64,000 nucleotides of DNA from Rheinheimera oceanensis (GTDB taxonomy: Bacteria > Pseudomonadota > Gammaproteobacteria > Enterobacterales > Alteromonadaceae), in contig NZ_JAGPNM010000001.1 of assembly GCF_018831085.1 (NCBI RefSeq), positions 744,001-808,000 of the forward strand. The letters are read 5' to 3'. Of the stretch, positions 43,483-51,331 are shown piece by piece (the first letter of the stretch is position 1; each line of letters begins with the position of its first letter). The notes below the pieces were generated by a model. That model searched no databases, was not told the origin of the DNA, and saw only the letters and a list, made by a program, of their open reading frames with translations. The translations under genes and the position numbers were made by a program.

Positions 43483-44220
43483 TTATAAGGCCCGGATCCG
43501 GATCTGACGAAAAGCTATTTTGTCGTTATGGTCTTGCAAAACAATATGCCCCGGCTCGTTTGCGCCAAGCACTCTCTTGGGGGCAAATTTACTATTGGCA
43601 GCGCGCTGCTGCCAGTCGGCGGAGCCCAACTCAAACTGCAGTACCAGTTTGCCATTAAGCCAGTGTTCAACCTGCGGGTGGCGCACTACAATGCGGGTAT
43701 GGTTCCAGCTACCGGCAGGTAAATGAGCATCAACCTGCGGTGCGTATATATCAAATAATGAAGCGGTAAAATGGATCGGATTGTCATGGCCGGGATAATT
43801 ATCATCATCCAGTAGCTGGTACTCTAAACCACCGGACCAACCTGCGCTGTTAACCTTGTAGAAGATACCACTGTTGCCGGATGCCGAAATTTGCCATTCC
43901 AGTTCCAGTTCAAAATCGGTAAAGCTTTGTTTACTGACAATATCACCACCGCCAGCTGCAGTAAGCACCAGTGCATTGTCGATAACTTGCCACTGCTGGC
44001 CAATCGGTTCACCGCTCTTGTCGGTCCAGGCTTCGACAGACTCACCATTAAACAGCCATTGCCAGTCAGCTGATACTTCTGCTGTGGCTTTATCAGGTGT
44101 AGCAGCACCAGAGATGCCTTCGGAGGTAGTTGGTGCAGGTTTACAGCCGGTAACAGCCACCAGTAACAGCAGGCTGCTCGCCGCTGCACGGAAAAACGCA
44201 TCCGAGTTAACTCTGATCAC
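43483..44220 (-). CDS. DUF1080 lipoprotein (3-keto-glycoside hydrolase-like)
   Basis: 245 residues from GTG 44220 with GGGGAG seven bases upstream. A lipobox VTGC (about Cys26) makes it a periplasmic lipoprotein. The DUF1080 beta-sandwich is clear: WQWLFNGESVEAWTDKSG, QSFTDFELELEWQISASGNS and GIFYKVNS. It continues with YQLLDDDNYPGHDNP and WNHTRIVVRHPQVEHWLNGK. Characterised members cleave 3-keto-glycosides. First gene of a two-gene unit whose upstream region carries operator site B. Confidence 0.87.
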   Translation of the reverse strand: MIRVNSDAFFRAAASSLLLLVAVTGCKPAPTTSEGISGAATPDKATAEVSADWQWLFNGESVEAWTDKSGEPIGQQWQVIDNALVLTAAGGGDIVSKQSFTDFELELEWQISASGNSGIFYKVNSAGWSGGLEYQLLDDDNYPGHDNPIHFTASLFDIYAPQVDAHLPAGSWNHTRIVVRHPQVEHWLNGKLVLQFELGSADWQQRAANSKFAPKRVLGANEPGHIVLQDHNDKIAFRQIRIRAL

Positions 44221-44312
44221 GTTGACGCTCCCCTTGTTGTAGCCAGCGCTATTGCCAGCCGGTACCGCTCGTTATAATTATTTTGTTGGCGTGATTCTGC
44301 GATCACTGCCAA

Positions 44313-44326
44313 TGAAACCGGTTACA
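44313..44326. promoter_or_regulatory. LacI-type operator, site B (DUF1080 unit)
   Basis: TGAAACCGGTTACA is the 14-base palindrome with one mismatch. It lies 92 bases upstream of the DUF1080 start. Confidence 0.72.
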
Positions 44327-44432
44327 TCATTTAAGTTAAATCCGGCGCAGAATTTTGTCAAGCCAGATTGGTTATTTTTTGCTGCTATTGCAGCGGTGAG
44401 TCATGCACCGCTGCACGGGTATATTGGCTGCC

Positions 44433-45494
44433 TTAGTCGCTTAAACCCAGAATACGACGGTTACGATCGGCATCGGTAGCACCACCGGCAAAATCATCGA
44501 AGGGTCGCTCGGCCACGCAGATCAGCCGTTTGGCAATAAAAGGCGCGCCTTCTGCAGCACCTTGTTGCGGGTGTTTTAAACAACATTCCCACTCCAGTAC
44601 TGCCCAGCCGGTATAGCCGTATTGTGTTAGTTTGCTGAAAATAGCATTGAAATCTATCTGGCCATCACCAAGCGAGCGAAACCGGCCCGGCCGTTCCAGC
44701 CAGCTGCTGTAGCCACCGTAAACACCCGCTTTACCGGAGGGGCGAAACTCAGCATCTTTAACATGAAACGCCCGGATGCGCTGATGATAAAAATCAATAA
44801 ATTGCAGATAATCCATCTGCTGCAGCAGAAAATGACTGGGATCATACAAAATACAGGCGCGTGGGTGCTGCCCGGTAGCGTTAAGAAAGCGCTCAAATGA
44901 TAAGCCATCGTGTAAATCTTCACCCGGGTGCAGTTCAAAGCATACATCTATGCCTGCGGCATCAAAAGCATCCAGCACCGGTAACCAGCGCTGCGCCAGT
45001 TCGGCAAAGCCCTGTTCTACCAGGCCGGCCGGGCGCTGTGGCCACGGGTACACAGTATGCCATAGCAAAGCACCGGAGAAAGTAACATGGCAGTTCAGGC
45101 CGAGGCGTTTTGACGCCTGCGCTGCCAGTAACAATTGCTCAGTCGCCCACTGTTGCTTCTGCGCTTCGGTTTTCGCGTGCGCCGGGGCAAAACCCTGATA
45201 CAGCTCATTGTATGCCGGGTGCACTGCCATTAACTGGCCCTGCAAATGGGTCGACAACTCGGTAATATGCAACTGATAACGCTGGCATAATGCCAGCAGC
45301 TGATCGCAATATTGCTGGCTTTGTGCAGCTTGCTCTAAATCAAAAATGCGTTTATCCCAGGTTGGCAACTGCACGCCTTTGTATCCCAGTTCCGCCGCCC
45401 AGCGTAATAATGACTCTAATGTACAGGCCTCTCCGGCAGGTGGCAGATACTGCGCCAGAAATATCGCTGGCCCTTTAATTTTGCTTGTCAGCAT
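44433..45494 (-). CDS. Cytoplasmic sugar isomerase/epimerase, TIM-barrel family
   Basis: 353 residues without signal peptide. TIM-barrel metal-enzyme motifs are GYKGVQLPTWD, HVTFSGALLW, VCFELHPGEDLHDG, RACILYDPSHFLLQQMDYLQ, IRAFHVKDAEF and VLEWECCLK. The family catalyses isomerisation or epimerisation of keto sugars. It begins seven bases after the Gfo/Idh gene, and that pairing is standard for inositol, 3-keto-sugar and related pathways. Confidence 0.86.
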   Translation of the reverse strand: MLTSKIKGPAIFLAQYLPPAGEACTLESLLRWAAELGYKGVQLPTWDKRIFDLEQAAQSQQYCDQLLALCQRYQLHITELSTHLQGQLMAVHPAYNELYQGFAPAHAKTEAQKQQWATEQLLLAAQASKRLGLNCHVTFSGALLWHTVYPWPQRPAGLVEQGFAELAQRWLPVLDAFDAAGIDVCFELHPGEDLHDGLSFERFLNATGQHPRACILYDPSHFLLQQMDYLQFIDFYHQRIRAFHVKDAEFRPSGKAGVYGGYSSWLERPGRFRSLGDGQIDFNAIFSKLTQYGYTGWAVLEWECCLKHPQQGAAEGAPFIAKRLICVAERPFDDFAGGATDADRNRRILGLSD

Positions 45495-45501
45495 ACATTT
45501 A

Positions 45502-46665
45502 TTATCCCGTAAAAGTGTACTGCCCGGTTATGCTTACCCAAGCCGCATTTTGCCTGCTGCTTAACACAGCAGCCTGCACGAAGGCCATACCGCGCACCGC
45601 CTGCTCAATACCTGCAGCTAGGTTGCCGGTTGTGGGTTGGCGTAATGCCAGCGCAAAGTCACGATAAATATTAGCAAAAGCCTCCAGATAGCCCTCAGGG
45701 TGTCCCGCCGGAGTGCGGCAACAGGCCCGTACCTGCGGTGCCAGGTATGTTTTATCAGTACCCGCCTGCCAGGTTTGCTGTGGCTGATTGCGCATCTGTA
45801 CTATCAACTGGTCTGGTTGCTCCTGCTGCCAACTAAGTGAACCGAGCTCGCCATACACACTAATTTGTAAACCATTGCCCATGCCGGCACATACCTGGCT
45901 GGCCAGCAAAGTGCCGCGGGCACCATTACTAAAACGCAGCAAAGCGCTGCCATCATCATCCAGTTGGCGGCCGTCTATCACGGTTGCCAGATCGGCGCAC
46001 AGCTCTGTTACCTCAAGCGCACTGATAAACTCTGCCAGTTGAAAAGCATGGGTGCCAATATCAGCAAAACAACCACTGACACCCGAGCGGGCCGGATCTA
46101 ACCGCCACTGCGCCTGAGCACTGCCATCGCTGTCGGCTTTATTTGCCAGCCATCCCTGTGGATAGCTAACAGCAACGCGACGCACCGTACCTAAATGGCC
46201 CTGCTGCACTAATAATCTGGCTTGCAGCGCCATCGGGTAAGCGGCATAAGTATGAGTTAAACCATAATGCAGGCCCGTTTGCTGCACCAGCGCCTGTAGC
46301 TGCAGAGCTTCGTCTAATGACAAGGTTGCAGGTTTATCTGACAACACATGAAAACCGGCCTGCAAGGCTGCTTTTGCCACCGGAAAATGCAGATGATTCG
46401 GTGTCACTATAGTAACAAACTCTATCCGTTGCTCCGGCGGCAGCTGGGCTTCTGCAGCAAACAACTGCTGATAGGAATCGTAACAACGCGCGGTGCTGAT
46501 ACCCAACTGAGCCGCCATAGCGGCGCTGCGCTCAGCCTTGCTGCTAAAGCAGCCTGCTACCAGCTCGATCTGATTATCCAGCCGGGCTGCAATACGGTGT
46601 ATAGCCCCGATAAAAGCACCCTCACCACCACCAACCATCGCCATTCTGACTTTTGTTTGCGCCAT
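45502..46665 (-). CDS. Gfo/Idh/MocA family NAD(P)-dependent oxidoreductase
   Basis: 387 residues from ATG 46665 (AAGGGG five bases upstream; a GTG two codons earlier is less likely). The Rossmann start is VRMAMVGGGEGAFIGAIHRI, followed by FVTIVTPNHLHFPVAKAALQ and the catalytic-type HVLSDKPATLSLDEA (Lys-Pro). GVSGCFADIGTHAFQLAEFI provides the substrate-side Asp/His. It probably oxidises or reduces a sugar hydroxyl, for example reducing imported 3-keto-glucose. Operator site C lies immediately upstream of the ribosome site. Confidence 0.9.
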   Translation of the reverse strand: MAQTKVRMAMVGGGEGAFIGAIHRIAARLDNQIELVAGCFSSKAERSAAMAAQLGISTARCYDSYQQLFAAEAQLPPEQRIEFVTIVTPNHLHFPVAKAALQAGFHVLSDKPATLSLDEALQLQALVQQTGLHYGLTHTYAAYPMALQARLLVQQGHLGTVRRVAVSYPQGWLANKADSDGSAQAQWRLDPARSGVSGCFADIGTHAFQLAEFISALEVTELCADLATVIDGRQLDDDGSALLRFSNGARGTLLASQVCAGMGNGLQISVYGELGSLSWQQEQPDQLIVQMRNQPQQTWQAGTDKTYLAPQVRACCRTPAGHPEGYLEAFANIYRDFALALRQPTTGNLAAGIEQAVRGMAFVQAAVLSSRQNAAWVSITGQYTFTG

Positions 46666-46675
46666 TAGCACCCCT

Positions 46676-46689
46676 TGAAACCGGTTACA
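46676..46689. promoter_or_regulatory. LacI-type operator, site C (Gfo/Idh unit)
   Basis: TGAAACCGGTTACA, one mismatch from perfect, ends 10 bases before the Gfo/Idh ATG and abuts the AAGGGG ribosome site. A repressor here would block early elongation. Confidence 0.72.
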
Positions 46690-46735
46690 ACACCGAAAAA
46701 CTCTATGCTGTTTTACTGTAGCAGCACCGCTGTGG

Positions 46736-47938
46736 TTACACCGGTAACCGGCGCTGCTTTGGAAAGCTTAATACAAATACCACTAGTACCAACGCCGCTA
46801 TACCAGCCGGAATTAACCAGATTTGCCACCACTGGTAGCCACTATCCAGGTGATGCAAATCGGTGATGTAACCGGCCAGACGGAACCCCAGTAACATACC
46901 TACGCCATAGGTTGCCAGCGTGATCAGGCCCTGCGCCGCAGCTTTTATCTCACGGCCGGCTTTTTGTTCGGTGTAAATCTGGCCGCTGACAAAGAAAAAG
47001 TCATAACAAATACCGTGCAGCAAAATACCAAAAAACAGCATCCACAACTGCTCACCGCTGTTACCATAGGCAAACAGCACATAGCGTAGCACCCAGGCCA
47101 GCATGCCTACCAATAAGGTAGCTTTAATGCCATAACGGCGCAAAAATAACGGTAGCAATAACATAAAGGCAATTTCAGACATCTGCCCCAGCGACATTTT
47201 TGCCGCAGCACCGCTGATGCCCAAATCGTTCAGATACAGGTTGGCATTTTGATAATAAAACGCCAGCGGAATACAGATCAGCACCGAGGCCAGAAAAAAC
47301 ACCAGATAAGCGCGATCTTTCAGCAAGGCCAGTGCATCCAGCCCCAATAGTTGCCGCATGCCAGGCCGCTGTTGCGAGGCCTGCGGTGGTGTATCGGGCA
47401 GGGTCAGGCTAAACACGCCAAGCGCCAAAGACGCACCAGCGGCCAGCATAAAGGTAAACTGTAACTTCTGACTGCTTTCCCAGCCAAACCAGCCAATTAA
47501 CAAACCAGCGGTGATCCAGCCAACAGTGCCTAATACACGGATATGGGCAAACTGCGCGGTTTTTTCTGCCAACTGGCGAAAGCTAATGGCATTAACCAGC
47601 GCCAGCGTTGGCATATACACCACCATATACAACAGAATATAGGGGTAAAAACTGCTAAAACTGCCACTGTAGGCCGCACTAAACAGCAAGGCCGCCCCCA
47701 CCAGATGCAACAGCGCCAGAATTTTCTGTGCGGCAAAGTAACGATCGGCAATCAGGCCGATAATAAAAGGCGCGATAATAGCGCCGATAGACTGCGTTTC
47801 ATACGCCATGCCCATTTGCGCACCGGAGGCAGAAAAACGCTGTGACAGATAGGTGCCCATGGTAACAAACCAGGCGCCCCAGATAAAAAACTGCAGAAAC
47901 ATCATTAGCGACAATTTAAGTCGGATGCTGATAGGCAT
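46736..47938 (-). CDS. MFS transporter, NupG-like nucleoside/sugar symporter family
   Basis: 400 residues from ATG 47938; an in-frame ATG 11 codons upstream is possible. It has twelve membrane segments. The first helix LKLSLMMFLQFFIWGAWFVT is typical of the NupG/XapB nucleoside:H+ symporter family, as are GLIADRYFAAQKILALLHL and LLHGICYDFFFVSGQIYTEQ. Members adjacent to keto-sugar genes are often annotated as sugar transporters. It lies within the operator-linked set (site E upstream), so uptake of the sugar product is likelier than nucleosides. Confidence 0.83.
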   Translation of the reverse strand: MPISIRLKLSLMMFLQFFIWGAWFVTMGTYLSQRFSASGAQMGMAYETQSIGAIIAPFIIGLIADRYFAAQKILALLHLVGAALLFSAAYSGSFSSFYPYILLYMVVYMPTLALVNAISFRQLAEKTAQFAHIRVLGTVGWITAGLLIGWFGWESSQKLQFTFMLAAGASLALGVFSLTLPDTPPQASQQRPGMRQLLGLDALALLKDRAYLVFFLASVLICIPLAFYYQNANLYLNDLGISGAAAKMSLGQMSEIAFMLLLPLFLRRYGIKATLLVGMLAWVLRYVLFAYGNSGEQLWMLFFGILLHGICYDFFFVSGQIYTEQKAGREIKAAAQGLITLATYGVGMLLGFRLAGYITDLHHLDSGYQWWQIWLIPAGIAALVLVVFVLSFPKQRRLPV

Positions 47939-48025
47939 GGCGGTGTTTTTCCCTGTTGATTTTATTGGCATTAGTGGCTGCTAACTCTGTTGGTTAGCAT
48001 ACTTTTTATCCACAACAGAAATAAC

Positions 48026-48039
48026 TGTAACCGGTTACA
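48026..48039. promoter_or_regulatory. LacI-type operator, site E (MFS transporter)
   Basis: A perfect TGTAACCGGTTACA lies 87 bases upstream of the transporter start, identical to site A. Confidence 0.8.
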
Positions 48040-48087
48040 CCAAAAATTACAAGCTGGCACGCAGCAGAAAATACCGCCGCCAACTAC

Positions 48088-49281
48088 TCAAACTTTAAAG
48101 ATATAACCGCGTTTATAACACCAGTGCATTAACAGGTAGGAAAGCAACAAAAAGCTCAGCGCAAAGGCCAGTGAGCCGTTGTAATCGCCAAACAATGGCT
48201 GATATACAGCGCTGAATAACCAGCCGTGTAAAGAGGTATCGCCGACAGATACCATCATCAGTATGCGCGCTGCCACACCGGCAAACATAAAAAACAAAAT
48301 AGCGTTGGCGCCAAACACCACAAAAGGCGCACTCCACAGCCGCCAGCGTTTAACATCACATAACCACAGGCAGGCCGCCAGTGCGATAGCGCAATAACCG
48401 CTGCTTAGCAGTACAAAGCTCGGTGTCCACAGGCTTTTATTAATTGGCAGGCCCATATGCCACAGCTCGGCCAGCCATACGGCCACTACACCAAATAATA
48501 AAAAGCCACGAATTTTTTGCACCAGGGTGCGATCGCTTTGCAGATATTGCGCCATTAACACCCCGGTCAGGCAGCTGCTGATTGCCGGTAAGGTAGACCA
48601 AAGCCCTTCCGGATCAAACGCAAACGGTGTGGCACTGCGGTAATACACATGGCCGGCACCCAGCACGACATGATCCAGCCAGGCGGCAAAACTGTTACCA
48701 AACTCCAGTAAACCACGGAACTGGTTGCCCTGCGCATCCTGATACGGCAGATACAACATGCCGGCCAGATATAAGGCACACAACCCTAACAGCCAGCCGA
48801 TGCGGCCACGGGTGCCACAATACAGCACAATAAGCACAGTAAAAAAATATACCAGGCCAATGCGTTGCAATACCCCAAGCCAGCGCAGCGTAAGCAGTTT
48901 CTGCTCAATATAGTTGTACGCCGGGTCACGGAAATTGTAATAAAACAATGCTAAAAACAACCCCAGAGCAAACAGCTTTATGCTGCGCACTGCGGCATGT
49001 TTTATCACTGCAATATTGCCATTGCTGTTTTGCCGCTGCAGGCTTAATTGCAGCGACATACCGACAATAACAATAAAAAACGGGAAGATCAGATCTGTTA
49101 CTGTCCAGCCATGCCACTGCGCATGCAGCAACGGGCTGTACACATGGCTCCAACTGCCGGGGTTGTTAACCAGTATCATGGCGGTAATCGTTAGCCCGCG
49201 CAGCGCATCCAGCGCCAGCAGGCGCTTTGGTGGTAATACAGAAAGTATTGCTTCAGCGTAACGCTGATACCAGTTAAACAT
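48088..49281 (-). CDS. NagX-like membrane acyltransferase (DUF5009, HGSNAT-related)
   Basis: 397 residues with about ten membrane helices. Family signatures: RLLALDALRGLTITAMILVN near residue 20 and HGWTVTDLIFPFFIVIVGMS at about 57-76. Related proteins include human heparan-alpha-glucosaminide acetyltransferase and NagX of amino-sugar regulons. It starts four bases after the NagZ-like gene, so the pair is one unit. A role in modifying or exporting amino sugars released from peptidoglycan is inferred. Confidence 0.85.
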   Translation of the reverse strand: MFNWYQRYAEAILSVLPPKRLLALDALRGLTITAMILVNNPGSWSHVYSPLLHAQWHGWTVTDLIFPFFIVIVGMSLQLSLQRQNSNGNIAVIKHAAVRSIKLFALGLFLALFYYNFRDPAYNYIEQKLLTLRWLGVLQRIGLVYFFTVLIVLYCGTRGRIGWLLGLCALYLAGMLYLPYQDAQGNQFRGLLEFGNSFAAWLDHVVLGAGHVYYRSATPFAFDPEGLWSTLPAISSCLTGVLMAQYLQSDRTLVQKIRGFLLFGVVAVWLAELWHMGLPINKSLWTPSFVLLSSGYCAIALAACLWLCDVKRWRLWSAPFVVFGANAILFFMFAGVAARILMMVSVGDTSLHGWLFSAVYQPLFGDYNGSLAFALSFLLLSYLLMHWCYKRGYIFKV

Positions 49282-49285
49282 AATT

Positions 49286-51160
49286 TTAATACCCGCTAAC
49301 AGTAACCGGCAGCTTACCGGTTAAACGATATTGGCCAAGTAAAGCCTGCGCCAACGCTTCGTATACCGCATTACCGGCGCCCATAGCGGTTGGCTGTTCT
49401 GACGTGTTATAGGCATAGCTTGCCAGCACTACATCGGCATACTGGCCATAACGGCTGATATCATAAGGTGCGCGCAGGCTTAAAAACACGTGCGGTTTTT
49501 TCTTCGCTGTAATCTGCGGCAGCAATGTCTCAAATTGCAGGCTCTGGCGCTCATAAGCGGCGGTAATATTAGCAATACCGGTTAAATCATCCATACCGCC
49601 AATATCGGCCAGGCTTTGCATAGGGGCAATAAAGCCGCTTATCACCAAATCAGCCGCGCCAATTTGTGCACTGGCTTTGCTTAGATCAGTTTGTTGCAGG
49701 CTAATGGTGTCGATCACGAAATGATCTTTGCTGTAGTGCTGCAGCGCGGCGGCTAAGGCCTTAGCTTTAGTTTGGTCCGGCATAATCAGCAACAGTTTTT
49801 TTGTATCGCTGAGTTTAAACGGCCAGTAAGACGAAGCCGGTTTTACCTGGGTTATCGCTGCTTTGGCCAGTGCCAGTTCGCTTTGCCGGTGCGCTACGCT
49901 GCCAAGCAGTTTGCCGGCCAGTTTGGTTTGTTCTGCCACCGATTTCACCGCCGGTAATAAAGGATACTGCTGCTTTAAGGCCACTATGCGCTGATAAGAT
50001 TCGACCAGTTCCGTTTTAGCAATAGCACCTTTGTCTACCGCAGCCTCAAGCTCATTAAGCAGTGCTGCCAGCGCTTTTAGCTCGCCGGGGTGTTGCAGCT
50101 TTACCGGCATCAGGGCGATATCAGCACCGGCGGCAAAGGTTTGTACTACCGCTTCGGTGTGGGTAAAAAACTTGCTGATCCCGGCCATATCCAGTGCGTC
50201 AGTCACTATCACACCCTTATAGCCCATTTCCTGGCGCAATACGTCATGCAAAATGGTGCGTGACAGCGTAGCCGGTTTAAGCATTTCTTCACCATTTTTG
50301 GAAACAAAAGTGCTGCTGTCCAGCGCTGGAAACTGAATATGCGCGGTCATAATCATGCCGGGCGTTTGCTGCTTAATAATATACGCAAACGGGTATAAAT
50401 CGACCTGGCGGATTTGCTCACTGCTGTGCTCTACCCGTGGCAAGCCTAAATGGCTGTCTACTTCAGTATCACCGTGGCCGGGGAAATGCTTTAGTGCCGC
50501 TATCATGCCGCGCTGTTGCATAGCGCTGGTCATAGCGTTACCCAGTTCGGCCACGTGCTGCGGGTTTTCACCAAAAGCCCGTACGTTAATCACCGGGTTT
50601 TGCGGGTTAACGTTAACATCTATCGTAGGGGCAAAGTTTACGTTAATGCCCAGTGCCAGCAATTCATCGGCCAACACCTTGCCTACTTCAGCGGCAAAAG
50701 TAGTACCGTGTTCAGCATAAGTTGCACCTATAGCCATATTGCCGGCAAAAGATGTGGCTAAACTACGTGGCAGACGGGCAACCCGGCCGCCTTCCTGGTC
50801 AATACTGATAAACAGCGGTAATTTAAGCTTCGATGCCGCTGCCGCACTTTGTAAATCACGGTTAAGCTGCACAGTTTGAGCAACATCGGCCAGGTTTTCT
50901 GCAAACAGGATCACACCGCCAATATCATAGTCACGTACCAGTGTGGCCAGCTCAGGTGGCAATTGTGTCATTGGGGTGCGACACTGGCCGTTTATCGGCA
51001 CCTGTTCACAGTAGTAGCGCAGGTCCAACATCAGCTTTTGCCCCAGCATTTGTTTTACACTGGCAGCCGGCGTAGCAGATTTAACCGGCATAGCAGCAGC
51101 CGGCAGAGTAAAACTGCAGGCACTTAGCAGCAGTAAAGAAGCGCGGGTCAAGCATGACAT
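49286..51160 (-). CDS. nagZ: GH3 beta-N-acetylhexosaminidase, NagZ-like, exported
   Basis: 624 residues from ATG 51160; an upstream frame start at 51187 would precede the signal. A lipobox-like LLSAC at about residue 13 predicts lipidation. The GH3 catalytic domain (about 40-380) has LFISIDQEGGRVARLPR, KHFPGHGDTEVDSHLGLP (NagZ Asp-His dyad) and VIVTDALDMAGISKF with the Asp nucleophile. A GH3 C-terminal domain follows, as in Bacillus NagZ (YbbD). It would release GlcNAc from muropeptide sugars outside the cytoplasm, in contrast to cytosolic E. coli NagZ. Confidence 0.9.
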   Translation of the reverse strand: MSCLTRASLLLLSACSFTLPAAAMPVKSATPAASVKQMLGQKLMLDLRYYCEQVPINGQCRTPMTQLPPELATLVRDYDIGGVILFAENLADVAQTVQLNRDLQSAAAASKLKLPLFISIDQEGGRVARLPRSLATSFAGNMAIGATYAEHGTTFAAEVGKVLADELLALGINVNFAPTIDVNVNPQNPVINVRAFGENPQHVAELGNAMTSAMQQRGMIAALKHFPGHGDTEVDSHLGLPRVEHSSEQIRQVDLYPFAYIIKQQTPGMIMTAHIQFPALDSSTFVSKNGEEMLKPATLSRTILHDVLRQEMGYKGVIVTDALDMAGISKFFTHTEAVVQTFAAGADIALMPVKLQHPGELKALAALLNELEAAVDKGAIAKTELVESYQRIVALKQQYPLLPAVKSVAEQTKLAGKLLGSVAHRQSELALAKAAITQVKPASSYWPFKLSDTKKLLLIMPDQTKAKALAAALQHYSKDHFVIDTISLQQTDLSKASAQIGAADLVISGFIAPMQSLADIGGMDDLTGIANITAAYERQSLQFETLLPQITAKKKPHVFLSLRAPYDISRYGQYADVVLASYAYNTSEQPTAMGAGNAVYEALAQALLGQYRLTGKLPVTVSGY

Positions 51161-51240
51161 AGAGTTCCCAAGAGATAAAACAACCACGGCGGTATCCTGT
51201 TATTTTGGCAAAAGCTGCAGGCAGTACAACAAAAATAAAT

Positions 51241-51269
51241 TATTCATTCAAGTAAAATTTAAATGAATA
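51241..51269. promoter_or_regulatory. Inverted repeat in the divergent nagZ/symporter promoter
   Basis: TATTCATT (51241-51248) and AATGAATA (51262-51269) are exact complements around 13 AT-rich bases. It is the only strong palindrome in the 171-base region between the two MurNAc units, so it is a candidate site for their common regulator. Confidence 0.5.
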
Positions 51270-51331
51270 CTTTACTCACCCACTATACATTATGGTATGG
51301 TTAAGCACTTTTTCATGGTTAAGAGCTGCGC

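Noticed and set aside
46731..46750. GTTACACCGGTAAC as a fifth operator
   Set aside because: It lies across the stop codon of the transporter gene and has half-sites in the opposite arrangement from TGTAACCGGTTACA.
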